From contig NZ_JAUSVF010000001.1 of assembly GCF_030814475.1 (NCBI RefSeq), positions 1,633,001 through 1,697,000 of the forward strand: DNA of 64,000 bases. Direction: 5' to 3'. The translations under genes were made by a program, and so were the position numbers. The notes below the pieces were generated by a model, which was not told where the DNA came from, did not search any database, and worked only from the letters and a program-made list of their open reading frames with translations. This DNA is from Pararhizobium capsulatum DSM 1112. Lineage in GTDB: Bacteria; Pseudomonadota; Alphaproteobacteria; Rhizobiales; Rhizobiaceae. Shown here one piece after another: positions 1-10,521 of the stretch (positions within the stretch are counted from its first letter, which is position 1; every line of letters begins with the position of its first letter).

Positions 1-3
1 TAG

Positions 4-28
4 AACGCCGCAGGAGAACGTTGGTTCC
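4..28 (-). promoter_or_regulatory. EcfG/RpoE2-type promoter reading leftward out of the window
   Basis: On the minus strand GGAAC (28-24) is separated by exactly 16 bases from CGTT (7-4). This is the -35/-10 pattern of alphaproteobacterial general-stress sigma factors (EcfG family). It lies downstream of tldD and points off the left edge, so the target gene is not visible. Confidence 0.45.
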
Positions 29-67
29 AGAGAAGCTGCCGCTAAGTGTCGAAATTAAATAACGTTC

Positions 68-1483
68 TTATGTCTTTGTGCCGCCGACCGTCGTATCGTT
101 CATGCGCAGATGCGGCTGGCCGACGCCGACCGGCACCCACTGGCCGCCCTTGCCGCAATTGCCCATGCCATTGTCGAGCTTCATGTCGTTGCCGATCATG
201 GTGATGCGCTTCATCGCATCCGGACCGTTGCCGATGAGCATGGCGCCCTTGACCGGCGCGCCGATCTTGCCGTTGTCGATCAGGTATGCCTCGGTGCAGC
301 CAAACACGAACTTGCCCGACGTGATGTCCACCTGTCCGCCGCCGAAGGAAACGGCATAGATACCCTTTTTCACGGAAGCGATGATCTCTTCGGGCGTCTT
401 GTCCCCTGAGAGCATATAGGTGTTGGTCATGCGCGGCATCGGCACGTGGGCATAACCTTCGCGACGGCCGTTGCCAGTCGGCTTCATGCCCATCAGGCGG
501 GCGTTCTGGCGGTCCTGCATGTAGCCGACGAGCTTGCCGTCGTCGATCAGCACGTTGTAGGCCGACGGCGTGCCTTCGTCGTCGATAGTCAGCGAGCCGC
601 GACGGGCCTCGATCGTGCCGTCATCGACGACGGTCACGCCCTTGGCGGCGACCTGCTCACCGAGAAGTCCGGCGAAAGCAGACGTCTTCTTGCGATTGAA
701 ATCACCTTCCAGCCCGTGGCCGACGGCCTCGTGCAGCATCACGCCCGGCCAGCCGGAGGAGAGCACGACATCCATGGTGCCTGCCGGCGCATCGATCGCT
801 TCAAGATTGACAAGCGCCTGACGCAACGCTTCATCGGCGCCATGCTGCCAGCTTTCGGTCAGGATGAAATCACCAAAACCGCGACGGCCGCCGACGCCAT
901 AGGAGCCGGATTCCTGCCGGTCGCCGTCACCAACGACGACGGAAATATTGAGCCGCGTCATCGGACGGATGTCATGCATGCGCTCGCCATCGGCACGCAG
1001 GATATCCACCACCTGCCAGGAGGCGGCGATGGAGGCTGAGACCTGGCGCACCTTCGGGTCCTTGGCGCGCAGATAGGCGTCGATTTCGGAAAGCAGCGTG
1101 ACCTTTGTCTCGAAGCTCGGCGTGCCGATCGGGTTTTCGTCGCCATAGAGCTTGACGTTGGTGCCCTGCGGGGCCGCGGCGTAGGAGCCGGAGTAACCAC
1201 GGGTCACGGCGCCCACGGCATCGGCCGCGCGCTTCAAGGCCGCAACAGAAAGATCGCCCGCATGGGCGTATCCGGCCGCCTCACCCACAACAGCACGCAG
1301 GCCAAAACCCTGGTCGGTATTGAAGCTGCCGCCCTTCAGGCGGCCATTGTCGAAGGAGAGCGATTCCGACTGGATATGCTCGATGAACAGCTCACCGTCA
1401 TCGGCGCCGTTGAGCGTATCCGCCAGAACCTTGCGCACCGCCGCCTCGTCGCTGTCGAACAGTTTGATGAGATCGGTGTTCAT
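68..1483 (-). CDS. tldD: TldD-type metalloprotease
   Basis: A 471-residue protein of the TldD/PmbA family, cytosolic metalloproteases that process or degrade peptides (microcin maturation and CcdA degradation in E. coli, working with PmbA/TldE). The zinc motif HEAVGH lies at residues 251-256 and is followed by the conserved GLEGDFNRK stretch; length is normal for the family. The start is supported by an AGGAG about 9 bases upstream. The partner pmbA is not in this window. It is transcribed toward the left edge and is separated by 87 bases from the TetR gene that precedes it on the same strand. The substrate here is unknown. Confidence 0.95.
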   Translation of the reverse strand: MNTDLIKLFDSDEAAVRKVLADTLNGADDGELFIEHIQSESLSFDNGRLKGGSFNTDQGFGLRAVVGEAAGYAHAGDLSVAALKRAADAVGAVTRGYSGSYAAAPQGTNVKLYGDENPIGTPSFETKVTLLSEIDAYLRAKDPKVRQVSASIAASWQVVDILRADGERMHDIRPMTRLNISVVVGDGDRQESGSYGVGGRRGFGDFILTESWQHGADEALRQALVNLEAIDAPAGTMDVVLSSGWPGVMLHEAVGHGLEGDFNRKKTSAFAGLLGEQVAAKGVTVVDDGTIEARRGSLTIDDEGTPSAYNVLIDDGKLVGYMQDRQNARLMGMKPTGNGRREGYAHVPMPRMTNTYMLSGDKTPEEIIASVKKGIYAVSFGGGQVDITSGKFVFGCTEAYLIDNGKIGAPVKGAMLIGNGPDAMKRITMIGNDMKLDNGMGNCGKGGQWVPVGVGQPHLRMNDTTVGGTKT

Positions 1484-1570
1484 GGGCGTGGCTCCTGCAT
1501 CTTTTGATGCGGGTTATGTAGAGGCTCGGCGCGAGCAGGGCAAGGAGCGCTGCCATTGCGAAGAGCGGTA

Positions 1571-2125
1571 TTAGGCCTTTCCGCTCACACGCTCGCGTAC
1601 GCTCTCCAGGATCTCGTCCGACAGGGCAGGGTCGTTGACGACCCGCGACAGCACGAGCGCCCCGACAAAGCTTGCGACATCGGTGATCGCGCGTTCGCGG
1701 TCGGGCTCGCCACCGTCTTCCATCTGCCAGTTTTCCATATGGGCAATCAGGCCCCGAATATGCTCGGTCACTGGACCTCTTTCGGTGTCCGGCAGGCGTG
1801 CCAGTTCCGGCCCGAGGGCTGCGACCGTGCATCCGGCGCCAGCTGCTTCGCGATGCGCGGGTGAAAGATAGGATTTTGCGAAGTCCTCCAGCGAGCCGCT
1901 CAGTGCATCGGCTTTCAGCATATCCACCATCGCATGGGTCAATGCCTGCCCGGCAAGATCGCTCTTGGATTTGAAGTGTCCATAAAAGCCGCCATGGGTG
2001 AGGCCTGCACCCGTCATCACGGCATCGACACCAACTGCATGAATGCCGTTTTCGCGAAACAGCTTTGCAGCCGTGTCGAGAATACGCTGCCGGTTTTCCT
2101 TCGCCTGTTCCTTGGTCGGACGCAT
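1571..2125 (-). CDS. TetR/AcrR family transcriptional repressor
   Basis: A 184-residue regulator with an N-terminal TetR helix-turn-helix (residues about 8-55, including GAGLTHGGFYGHFKSKSDL) and a variable ligand-binding C-terminal domain. I placed the start at the methionine before RPTKEQ because an AAGGAG lies 7 bases upstream; a longer reading adds 11 residues with no support. It is divergent from an aldo/keto reductase gene, and the shared intergenic region holds two copies of an ATGACG-N2-CGTCAT palindrome, so it probably represses both itself and the reductase. The inducer is unknown; reactive aldehydes or quinones would fit, but that is inference. Confidence 0.9.
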   Translation of the reverse strand: MRPTKEQAKENRQRILDTAAKLFRENGIHAVGVDAVMTGAGLTHGGFYGHFKSKSDLAGQALTHAMVDMLKADALSGSLEDFAKSYLSPAHREAAGAGCTVAALGPELARLPDTERGPVTEHIRGLIAHMENWQMEDGGEPDRERAITDVASFVGALVLSRVVNDPALSDEILESVRERVSGKA

Positions 2126-2151
2126 CCCGCATCTCCTTCGAAAAATTGCTC

Positions 2152-2157
2152 TTGACA
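2152..2157 (+). promoter_or_regulatory. Candidate -35 element of the aldo/keto reductase promoter
   Basis: TTGACA is present; 17 bases further on lies CATTTA, a weak -10. The first TetR operator (2164-2177) falls between the two hexamers, which is where a repressor would block RNA polymerase. Confidence 0.4.
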
Positions 2158-2163
2158 AAATAT

Positions 2164-2177
2164 ATGACGAGCGTCAT
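2164..2177. promoter_or_regulatory. Operator 1 for the divergent TetR repressor
   Basis: ATGACGAGCGTCAT has perfect 6-base inverted arms around a 2-base centre. It shares these arms with a second copy whose centre lies 27 bases away, both between the divergent tetR and aldo/keto reductase genes. Confidence 0.7.
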
Positions 2178-2190
2178 TTAAAAGCAATAC

Positions 2191-2204
2191 ATGACGATCG
2201 TCAT
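2191..2204. promoter_or_regulatory. Operator 2 for the divergent TetR repressor
   Basis: ATGACGATCGTCAT is a perfect 14-base palindrome with the same arms as operator 1. Two identical dyads in a 133-base divergent region are strong evidence for a cooperative repressor site. Confidence 0.7.
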
Positions 2205-2258
2205 GTAAATTTGAACCCCACGGCTGAGGCCTCCGACATCAGGATGAAGGACATGAGC

Positions 2259-3296
2259 ATGCGTTACAGAGTTTTCGGCCGCACCGGCCTTCGCGTTTCA
2301 TCGCTGGCGCTGGGCACCGGCAATTTCGGCACCGGCTGGGGCTATGGCGCCGACCGCGAGACAGCCAGGCAGATCTTCGACGGCTACCGCGCTGCCGGCG
2401 GCAATTTCATCGATACCGCCGACCAGTATCAGTTCGGCCAGTCCGAAACGCTGACAGGTGCGTTCATTGCCAGTGACCGCGACGATATTGTGCTTGCCAC
2501 CAAATTCTCGCTGGGCGATGCGCCGACGAGCGGCCTGCAGCGCACCGGCAACAGCCGCAAGGCCATGATCCAGTCGGTCGAGGCCAGCCTAAGGCGCCTG
2601 AACACGGATCGCATCGATCTGCTCTGGGTCCATATGCCGGATGCCGTCACCCCGATCGATGAGATCGTCCGCGGTCTCGACGATCTCGCCCGTTCCGGCA
2701 AGATTCTCTATGCCGGCTTGTCGGATTTCCCCGCCTGGCGCGTCGCAACGGCTGCAACCTTGGCTGACCTGCGCGGCTGGTCGCCGATTTCGGCGCTGCA
2801 GGTGGAATACAGCCTTGTCGAGCGCACGGTCGAGCGTGAGCTGATTCCGATGGCCAACGCCTTTGGCCTCGGCACGGTCAGCTGGTCGCCGCTCGGCGGT
2901 GGTCTGCTGACCGGCAAGTATCGTAAGGGCGAGACGGGCAGGGCGCAGGGGCTCGGCGCCGTCATCCATGGCGAAAGCGATGCCCGCAAGACGGCGACCG
3001 TCGATGCTGTTCTGGCAATATCAGAGGAAACGGGCCTTCCCGCCGGACAGGTTGCCATCGCCTGGGTGCTCGCCAAGGGCACGACCCTGCCGATCATCGG
3101 CCCGCGCACGAAGGAACAGCTGGACGACAATCTGGCAGCCCTCGATGTGCGTCTGACCGAAGAGCAGATCGCCCGTCTTGACGCTGCCAGCGCCATTCCG
3201 CTCGGCTTCCCCTACGACATTGTCGCCGGCAGCCGCGGTCGTCTCGCTGGTGGCAAGGCGGATGTGATGGATTGGCCGGTGGCTGCGGTGAAGTAG
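2259..3296 (+). CDS. Aldo/keto reductase
   Basis: A 345-residue (beta/alpha)8-barrel oxidoreductase of the aldo/keto reductase superfamily, NADPH-dependent in most members. The catalytic tetrad is recognisable: Asp and Tyr in FIDTADQYQFG, Lys in LATKFS and His in LLWVHMPD. Near the C-terminus the family's cofactor-binding segment (TTLPIIGPRTKEQL) is present. The start chosen (MRYRVFGRTG) has GAAGGA 7 bases upstream; in-frame ATGs at 2244 and 2253 are alternatives. It is divergent from a TetR gene and behind two operators, so expression is probably inducible. The substrate cannot be told from sequence. Confidence 0.9.
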   Translation: MRYRVFGRTGLRVSSLALGTGNFGTGWGYGADRETARQIFDGYRAAGGNFIDTADQYQFGQSETLTGAFIASDRDDIVLATKFSLGDAPTSGLQRTGNSRKAMIQSVEASLRRLNTDRIDLLWVHMPDAVTPIDEIVRGLDDLARSGKILYAGLSDFPAWRVATAATLADLRGWSPISALQVEYSLVERTVERELIPMANAFGLGTVSWSPLGGGLLTGKYRKGETGRAQGLGAVIHGESDARKTATVDAVLAISEETGLPAGQVAIAWVLAKGTTLPIIGPRTKEQLDDNLAALDVRLTEEQIARLDAASAIPLGFPYDIVAGSRGRLAGGKADVMDWPVAAVK

Positions 3297-3337
3297 ATGG
3301 AGAGTGAGGTGGGCAGACAACTCGCCTCTTGCTCTCT

Positions 3338-3540
3338 CTTCTCCCCAACGGGGAGAAGGTGGCGCGAAGCGCCGGATGAGGGGGCGGCTGGCTTTGAATC
3401 TGCGGCAAAGACCCATCGCCTCGCTTTCGCTCGGCTCTTCTCCCCACTGGGGAGAAGAGGGAGGTCGCGGCGGTGCCTCATATCACGATCGCTGGGAGAG
3501 GCTTTGCCCCTAACCCTCTCCCCGCAGACGCGGCGAGGGG
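3338..3540. repeat. Cluster of three GC-rich REP-like palindromes
   Basis: Three palindromes lie downstream of the aldo/keto reductase: 3338-3358 (CTTCTCCCC-AAC-GGGGAGAAG), 3435-3459 (CTTCTCCCC-ACT-GGGGAGAAG with extra paired flanks) and about 3514-3540 (CCTCTCCCC...GGCGAGGGG). The first, with its tail GGTGGCG..GCCGGATGAGGGG, recurs in inverted orientation near 12760-12810, and the core recurs at 10083 and 12691. These are dispersed rhizobial intergenic repeats and fill this stretch; no gene is evident. Confidence 0.8.
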
Positions 3541-3557
3541 ACTATAAGGTGCCTGCC

Positions 3558-4091
3558 TCACGGCAGCGCATCATACCCTTCGCCGAACCCCTTCAGGTCC
3601 ACCGGTATGCCAATGCCCTCTTCCGGCGACTGGAAGACGATGAAGGTCGCCGTCGCGCCCGAGCGGAAGGTCTTTAGCAGTTCGTCTTCCAGCACGACTT
3701 CGGCGTAGCAGCCGTCATTGAAGCAGCGCACGAAATAGGCGCGGCCGATATCCTTGCCATCGACATTGAGGCCAAGACCGTTCGGCAACAAAACGCCGAG
3801 CGGCGCCAGCACGCGCAGAATCTTTGCCTTGCGATCGGCCGTCTTCAGAACCACCACCGAAAGCCCGACTTCCGGCCGATCCTCGGCGATCACGTTCTGC
3901 ATCAGCGCGCATTGTTCGGCCGTCGCGCCCGCGGGCTGGTCGCAGACGATCGACCATGCGCCGTGGTTGGATTTCACGGTGCCGGGAGTGTTTGGTTGCT
4001 GCTGGGTCTGGGCGAACGCCGTCAGGGGAAAGGTGGTTGCAGCAAGTCCGATGGCCGCAACGGACAGCCGCGAAAGGAGGGACAGGCCCAT
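3558..4091 (-). CDS. Invasion-associated locus B (IalB) family exported protein
   Basis: A 177-residue protein starting MGLSLLSRLSVAAIGLAA, a clear signal peptide that ends near TAFAQ, so it is periplasmic or surface exposed. The mature part has the IalB-family pattern: a W-x-V-x-C-D segment (WSIVCDQP), a second half with QNVIAEDRP and VLRVLAPLGVLLPNGLGL, and paired cysteines in VRCFNDGCYAEV. A GAGG lies upstream of the chosen ATG; a longer reading adds 29 non-signal residues. IalB was named for erythrocyte invasion in Bartonella, but the family is widespread in free-living rhizobia, where its role is unclear. Confidence 0.85.
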   Translation of the reverse strand: MGLSLLSRLSVAAIGLAATTFPLTAFAQTQQQPNTPGTVKSNHGAWSIVCDQPAGATAEQCALMQNVIAEDRPEVGLSVVVLKTADRKAKILRVLAPLGVLLPNGLGLNVDGKDIGRAYFVRCFNDGCYAEVVLEDELLKTFRSGATATFIVFQSPEEGIGIPVDLKGFGEGYDALP

Positions 4092-4511
4092 GTAAACCTC
4101 GAAATACGAATCATCAGGGCTATTCTTGAAGCGCGCCTGCGCAAATGAAAAGCCCTTGCCCCTACATTCACCAGTCATGCGGCAGAAAAGCGGCGGTGCG
4201 CAAGGCCTTTGGAGGAACTTCCGGCCGGTTGCGGGTCAACCCAAGCTGCCTTCCCCCTACGTTCCATGGTATAGAGCCGGGCATCGGTCCCGCGCGCCAT
4301 TGCGGAGAGGTTGTCATGGCGGGTGTGCGGCAGGCCGAAAGCGGTGCTGGCAAGTCCCTGTGCGAAAAGCAAGGATTTGCGCAAAAATGCCGCATGAGGT
4401 TGAATGGACAGATGTTGCGGCGCTGGTCAAACTGTGGTTTGAAGCGCTTCAGTATCGCAGGGATTCTGCGTTTAGGTTTGATCCTGATCAAACGCCCAGG
4501 GGAGACATATT
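4092..4511. other. 420-base intergenic region upstream of coxB
   Basis: I see no convincing gene here. The right end holds an FNR/FixK-type box (4478-4491) and a ribosome binding site for coxB. Apparent short reading frames are antisense or out-of-frame extensions of neighbours and lack ribosome binding sites. Confidence 0.5.
4478..4491. promoter_or_regulatory. FNR/FixK-type anaerobox upstream of coxB
   Basis: TTGAT-CCTG-ATCAA is a perfect match to the TTGAT-N4-ATCAA site bound by FNR/FixK/Anr regulators. It sits only 21 bases upstream of the coxB start codon, where binding would more likely repress than activate. Shutting down an aa3 oxidase under low oxygen would make physiological sense. 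Confidence 0.6.
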
Positions 4512-7123
<2,612 letters not shown>

Positions 7124-7174
7124 GCGATTAGGGCCGCCCTCGACGGCGGCCTTGACGCGTAAACTTCCTGCAAC

Positions 7175-7263
7175 CGTCATCCTCGGGCTTGTCCCGAGGA
7201 TCTGGCGGGCATGAAACGAACGCAGGGATGAAGCAAATTCTCGGGACAAGCCCGAGGATGACG
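7175..7263. repeat. Perfect 24-base inverted repeat between coxA and ctaB
   Basis: The 24-base arm at 7175-7198 (beginning CGTCATCCTCGGGC) is repeated exactly, inverted, at 7240-7263, with a 41-base spacer. Each arm itself contains a smaller dyad (CTCGGGCTTGTCCCGAG). A related unit occurs at 26050-26075. It is a dispersed intergenic repeat, and within the transcript it could fold into a long hairpin. Confidence 0.8.
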
Positions 7264-7315
7264 ACAGTAGCAAGCACGCGGGCAACCGAAGTGTCTTGAA
7301 CGGGACGGAAACAAC

Positions 7316-8272
7316 ATGGCACTCGTCGACAATCACGAAGCAATCGGAGCCGAAGGCGCAGTGCGTCTGTCGGAAGCCTCTGCGCGCGATTTCTTTGAGC
7401 TCCTGAAGCCGCGGGTTATGTCGCTGGTGGTCTTTACGGCGCTCGCCGGCATGGTCCTGGCGCCAGGGCATATCCACCCCGTCCTCGGCTTCATCGCGAT
7501 CCTCTGTATTGCCGTGGGGGCCGGAGCCTCCGGCGCCCTCAACATGTGGTACGACGCCGATATCGATGCCGTCATGAGCCGCACGGCCAAGCGCCCGATC
7601 CCTGCCGGCAAGATCCTGCCGCAGGAAGCGCTTGCCTTCGGCCTGACGCTCTCGGCCTTCTCGGTCTGCATTCTCGGCCTCGTCGTCAACTGGCTGTCCG
7701 CCGGTCTGCTTGCCTTCACCATCTTCTTCTATGCCGTCATCTACACGATGTGGCTCAAGCGCTCGACGCCGCAGAACATCGTCATCGGTGGGGCGGCCGG
7801 CGCTTTCCCGCCCATGATCGGCTGGGCTTGCGTCACCGGCGGCATCTCGATCGAGAGCATCGTGCTCTTCCTCATCACCTTCCTGTGGACGCCGGCCCAC
7901 TTCTGGGCGCTTGCACTGTTCAAGATGCGCGAATACGGCGCCGTCAACGTGCCGATGATGCCGAATGTCTGCGGCGAGGCGACCACCAAGAAGCAGATCC
8001 TGCTCTATGCCGTGCTGACCGCCTTGATCGGTGTCGCGCCTGCTGTCCTCGGCTTCTCCAGCCTCGTCTATGGCGCGGTCGCAGCCGCCCTCGGCCTCGG
8101 CTTCATCTGGTACTCGTTCCTTGTCCTGCGCATGCCGGATGGTGACGAGAAGATGGTGCCTGCCAAGAAACTATTTGCCTATTCGATCCTTTATCTTTTC
8201 GTGATCTTCTCCGCGCTGATGGTCGATCACCTGGTCACGACCCTGTGGCTGAATGTCGGAGGTGCCATCTGA
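7316..8272 (+). CDS. ctaB: Protoheme IX farnesyltransferase (heme O synthase)
   Basis: A 318-residue UbiA-type prenyltransferase that attaches a farnesyl group to heme B to give heme O, the precursor of heme A for the aa3 oxidase. The two aspartate-rich motifs are visible: [21 protein letters not shown] and the second in the [21 protein letters not shown] segment. About eight transmembrane segments can be read. It sits between coxA and the assembly gene ctaG, as in other alphaproteobacteria, and its stop codon overlaps the next start (TGATG). Heme A synthase (ctaA) is not in this window. Confidence 0.96.
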   Translation: MALVDNHEAIGAEGAVRLSEASARDFFELLKPRVMSLVVFTALAGMVLAPGHIHPVLGFIAILCIAVGAGASGALNMWYDADIDAVMSRTAKRPIPAGKILPQEALAFGLTLSAFSVCILGLVVNWLSAGLLAFTIFFYAVIYTMWLKRSTPQNIVIGGAAGAFPPMIGWACVTGGISIESIVLFLITFLWTPAHFWALALFKMREYGAVNVPMMPNVCGEATTKKQILLYAVLTALIGVAPAVLGFSSLVYGAVAAALGLGFIWYSFLVLRMPDGDEKMVPAKKLFAYSILYLFVIFSALMVDHLVTTLWLNVGGAI

Positions 8273-8415
8273 TGGAATTCGTAAAGCTCAACGAAGCCCA
8301 GAAGAAGTCCCGTCGCGGCCGCAATATCGCCCTCGCTGTCGTGCTCTTCTGTCTTGTCGTCCTCTTCTACGTCGTGACGCTGATCAAGATCGGCAACAAC
8401 GGCATGATCAACTGA
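8272..8415 (+). CDS. Small single-helix oxidase-cluster protein (CoxF-like)
   Basis: A 47-residue protein beginning [18 protein letters not shown], a basic cytoplasmic head followed by one hydrophobic helix (about residues 19-38, [20 protein letters not shown]) and a short polar tail. Its ATG overlaps the ctaB stop and its stop lies 5 bases before ctaG, so it is translationally coupled inside the oxidase operon. Short one-helix proteins at exactly this position are usual in rhizobial cox clusters and are annotated as CoxF or oxidase assembly proteins; the function is not established. Confidence 0.85.
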   Translation: MEFVKLNEAQKKSRRGRNIALAVVLFCLVVLFYVVTLIKIGNNGMIN

Positions 8416-8420
8416 TCGGG

Positions 8421-9032
8421 ATGACCATGGGCAACGCACTGCAACAGGACGGCAAGGGCAGGGCAAACGGCGTCATCGTCGTTTCCTGTCTCGCTTTCGT
8501 AGTCGGCATGGTCGGCATGGCCTATGCCGCCGTGCCGCTCTACGACATGTTCTGCAAGGTCACCGGCTATAACGGCACCACCAAGCGGGTGGAGCAGGCC
8601 TCTGACGTCATCCTCGACAAGACCATTGAGGTGACCTTCGACAGCAATACGGCTTCCGACCTGCCCTGGGACTTCCAGCCGGTTCAGCGTTCCGTCAATC
8701 CGAAGATCGGCGAGACCATCCAGGTCGAATTCCAGGTGAAGAACCTGTCGTCGAAGCCGACGACAGGTCAGGCCGTGTTCAACGTCACGCCGATGCAGGC
8801 GGGCGCCTATTTCAACAAGGTGCAGTGTTTCTGCTTTACCGAGACGACGCTGCAGCCCGGCGAGGAGATGACCATGCCGGTCGTCTTCTTCGTCGATCCC
8901 GAGATTGCCAATGCCGTGGAGACCAAGGGTCTTCGCACATTGACGCTGTCCTACACCTTTTATGCCCGCGAGCCGTCGAAGCCGGTTGCCGCGGTCACGA
9001 CGACGCCAGCGAAAGCTGACAAAAAGCTTTGA
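8421..9032 (+). CDS. ctaG: Cytochrome c oxidase assembly protein CtaG (Cox11 family)
   Basis: A 203-residue copper chaperone that delivers copper to the CuB site of subunit I. It has one N-terminal membrane helix ([25 protein letters not shown]) and a periplasmic immunoglobulin-like domain. The copper-binding motif KVQCFCFTE with two cysteines is present, as is the family segment [16 protein letters not shown]. The start chosen lies 5 bases after the preceding stop; an in-frame start at 8427 is equally possible. Longer upstream reading overlaps the small gene and is unlikely. Confidence 0.95.
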   Translation: MTMGNALQQDGKGRANGVIVVSCLAFVVGMVGMAYAAVPLYDMFCKVTGYNGTTKRVEQASDVILDKTIEVTFDSNTASDLPWDFQPVQRSVNPKIGETIQVEFQVKNLSSKPTTGQAVFNVTPMQAGAYFNKVQCFCFTETTLQPGEEMTMPVVFFVDPEIANAVETKGLRTLTLSYTFYAREPSKPVAAVTTTPAKADKKL

Positions 9033-9041
9033 AATATATGT

Positions 9042-9062
9042 GTTTCCGGCTAAGCCGGAAAC
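9042..9062. repeat. Intercistronic hairpin between ctaG and coxC
   Basis: GTTTCCGGC-TAA-GCCGGAAAC has perfect 9-base arms in the 63-base gap. No T-run follows, so it is more likely an mRNA stabilising or processing hairpin than a terminator. Confidence 0.6.
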
Positions 9063-9095
9063 GTGGAGAGAGAAAGACTTTTCGGGGATTATCAC

Positions 9096-9974
9096 ATGGC
9101 CGATGCGCATCAGAAGAACCACGACTACCATATCATCGACCCGAGCCCATGGCCGCTTATCGCCTCCATCGGCGCCTTCGTCATGGCTTTCGGCGGCATT
9201 GCCTATATGCGCTACCTCTCGGGCGGCTCGTTCAAGCTGTTCGGCCTTGAGCTGGCAAACCCGTGGGGCCTCTTCATTGGTCTCGCGATCGTGCTCTACA
9301 CCATGTACGGCTGGTGGTCGGATACGGTGAAGGAAGCACATGAGGGCCACCACACCCGCGTCGTCGCCCTTCACCTGCGCTATGGCATGATCATGTTCAT
9401 CGCTTCGGAAGTGATGTTCTTCGTCGCCTGGTTCTGGGCATTCTTCGATGCCAGCCTGTTTCCGGGCGAAGCCATTCAGGCAACTCGCACCGTGTTTACC
9501 GGCGGTGTCTGGCCGCCGAAGGGCATTGAGGTTCTCGATCCGTGGCATCTGCCGATCTACAACACGGTGATCCTGCTCCTGTCCGGCACCTGTGTCACCT
9601 GGGCGCATCACGCGCTGCTGCACAATGATCGCAAGGGCCTGATCAACGGCCTGGCGCTGACCGTTCTGCTCGGCATGCTGTTCTCCTTCGTTCAGGCTTA
9701 TGAATACGCTCACGCTCCGTTCGCCTTCAAGGATTCGATCTACGGTGCGACCTTCTTCATGGCGACCGGCTTCCACGGTTTCCACGTTCTGGTAGGCACG
9801 ATCTTCCTGCTCATCTGCCTGATCCGCGCGATCCGCGGCGACTTTACCCCGAAGCAGCATTTCGGCTTTGAGGCCGCCGCCTGGTACTGGCACTTCGTCG
9901 ACGTCGTCTGGCTGTTCCTGTTCTTTGCCGTCTACGTCTGGGGCGGCTGGGGCGCACCGATCGCCCACGGTTGA
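9096..9974 (+). CDS. coxC: Cytochrome c oxidase subunit III (CtaE)
   Basis: A 292-residue subunit III of the aa3 oxidase with seven transmembrane helices. Family stretches are visible: WWSDTVKEAHEGHHT, YGMIMFIASEVMFFVAWFWAFFDASLFP, TCVTWAHHAL and the C-terminal FEAAAWYWHFVDVVWLFLFFAVYVWG. I chose MADAHQKN as the start, with GGGGA 8 bases upstream; a longer reading adds 11 residues. It stabilises the catalytic subunit and binds lipid. It closes the oxidase cluster and is followed by a terminator-like hairpin. Confidence 0.97.
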   Translation: MADAHQKNHDYHIIDPSPWPLIASIGAFVMAFGGIAYMRYLSGGSFKLFGLELANPWGLFIGLAIVLYTMYGWWSDTVKEAHEGHHTRVVALHLRYGMIMFIASEVMFFVAWFWAFFDASLFPGEAIQATRTVFTGGVWPPKGIEVLDPWHLPIYNTVILLLSGTCVTWAHHALLHNDRKGLINGLALTVLLGMLFSFVQAYEYAHAPFAFKDSIYGATFFMATGFHGFHVLVGTIFLLICLIRAIRGDFTPKQHFGFEAAAWYWHFVDVVWLFLFFAVYVWGGWGAPIAHG

Positions 9975-9993
9975 TCCGGGCCACGTGAATTTT

Positions 9994-10023
9994 AAAGGGC
10001 GGGTGCTTCGGCATCCGCCCTTT
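9994..10023 (+). terminator. Terminator after coxC
   Basis: A stem AAAGGGCGGGTGC / GCATCCGCCCTTT closes on a TTCG tetraloop, 20 bases after the coxC stop; only one pair is G-T. The T tract is short. Confidence 0.65.
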
Positions 10024-10080
10024 GCGTTTGACGTATCGCGCGGGTGCTGCGAATGCGCTATGGGACGAGCGGCTTTCTCC

Positions 10081-10105
10081 CTCTTCTCCCCAGCGGGGAG
10101 AGGAA
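10081..10105. repeat. REP-like palindrome before the DUF983 gene
   Basis: CTCTTCTCCCCAGCGGGGAG is a copy of the CTTCTCCCC-GGGGAGAAG family seen at 3338, 12691 and 12790. It lies 33 bases upstream of the start of the DUF983 gene. Confidence 0.65.
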
Positions 10106-10137
10106 AGAAACCGCGAAAGGGGGAACGGGCGGAAAAG

Positions 10138-10521
10138 ATGAACGACGACAGCGCACATTATCCGCCGGTCGATCCGGTAAAGACCGGCCTTCTGGGACGT
10201 TGCCCGCGCTGCGGCCAGGGCAAGCTGTTCGACGGCTTCATCAAGCTGAAACAGGAATGCACCGCCTGTGGGCTCGACTATCGCTTCGCCGATGCCGGTG
10301 ACGGCCCTGTTGTCTTCGTCATCCTGATTGTCGGCTTCCTCGTTGTCGGGGCCGCACTCTGGACCGAGGTCAACATCAATCCGCCGCTCTGGCTGCACTT
10401 CCTGCTGTGGATACCCTTGGCCTGCGGCCTCAGTCTCGCTCTGATGCGCATGCTCAAGGGCCTGCTCGTCAATCTGCAATATCGCAACAACGCACGGCCC
10501 GGCGAGATCGATCGTGGTTGA
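10138..10521 (+). CDS. DUF983 family membrane protein
   Basis: A 127-residue protein with an N-terminal zinc ribbon (CPRCGQGKLFDGFIKL...CTACGLDYRF, two CxxC pairs about residues 20-46) followed by two membrane helices (about 58-80 and 88-108). This is the DUF983 family, often found next to cytochrome oxidase assembly genes, but without a settled function. It overlaps the next gene, surf1, by 8 bases, so the two are probably co-translated. Start: MNDDSAHYPP, the only ATG giving the zinc ribbon near the N-terminus. Confidence 0.85.
   Translation: MNDDSAHYPPVDPVKTGLLGRCPRCGQGKLFDGFIKLKQECTACGLDYRFADAGDGPVVFVILIVGFLVVGAALWTEVNINPPLWLHFLLWIPLACGLSLALMRMLKGLLVNLQYRNNARPGEIDRG

Noticed and set aside
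8367..9968. A 533-codon open frame antisense to ctaG and coxC
   Set aside because: Same reason; the plus-strand proteins are unmistakable oxidase components.
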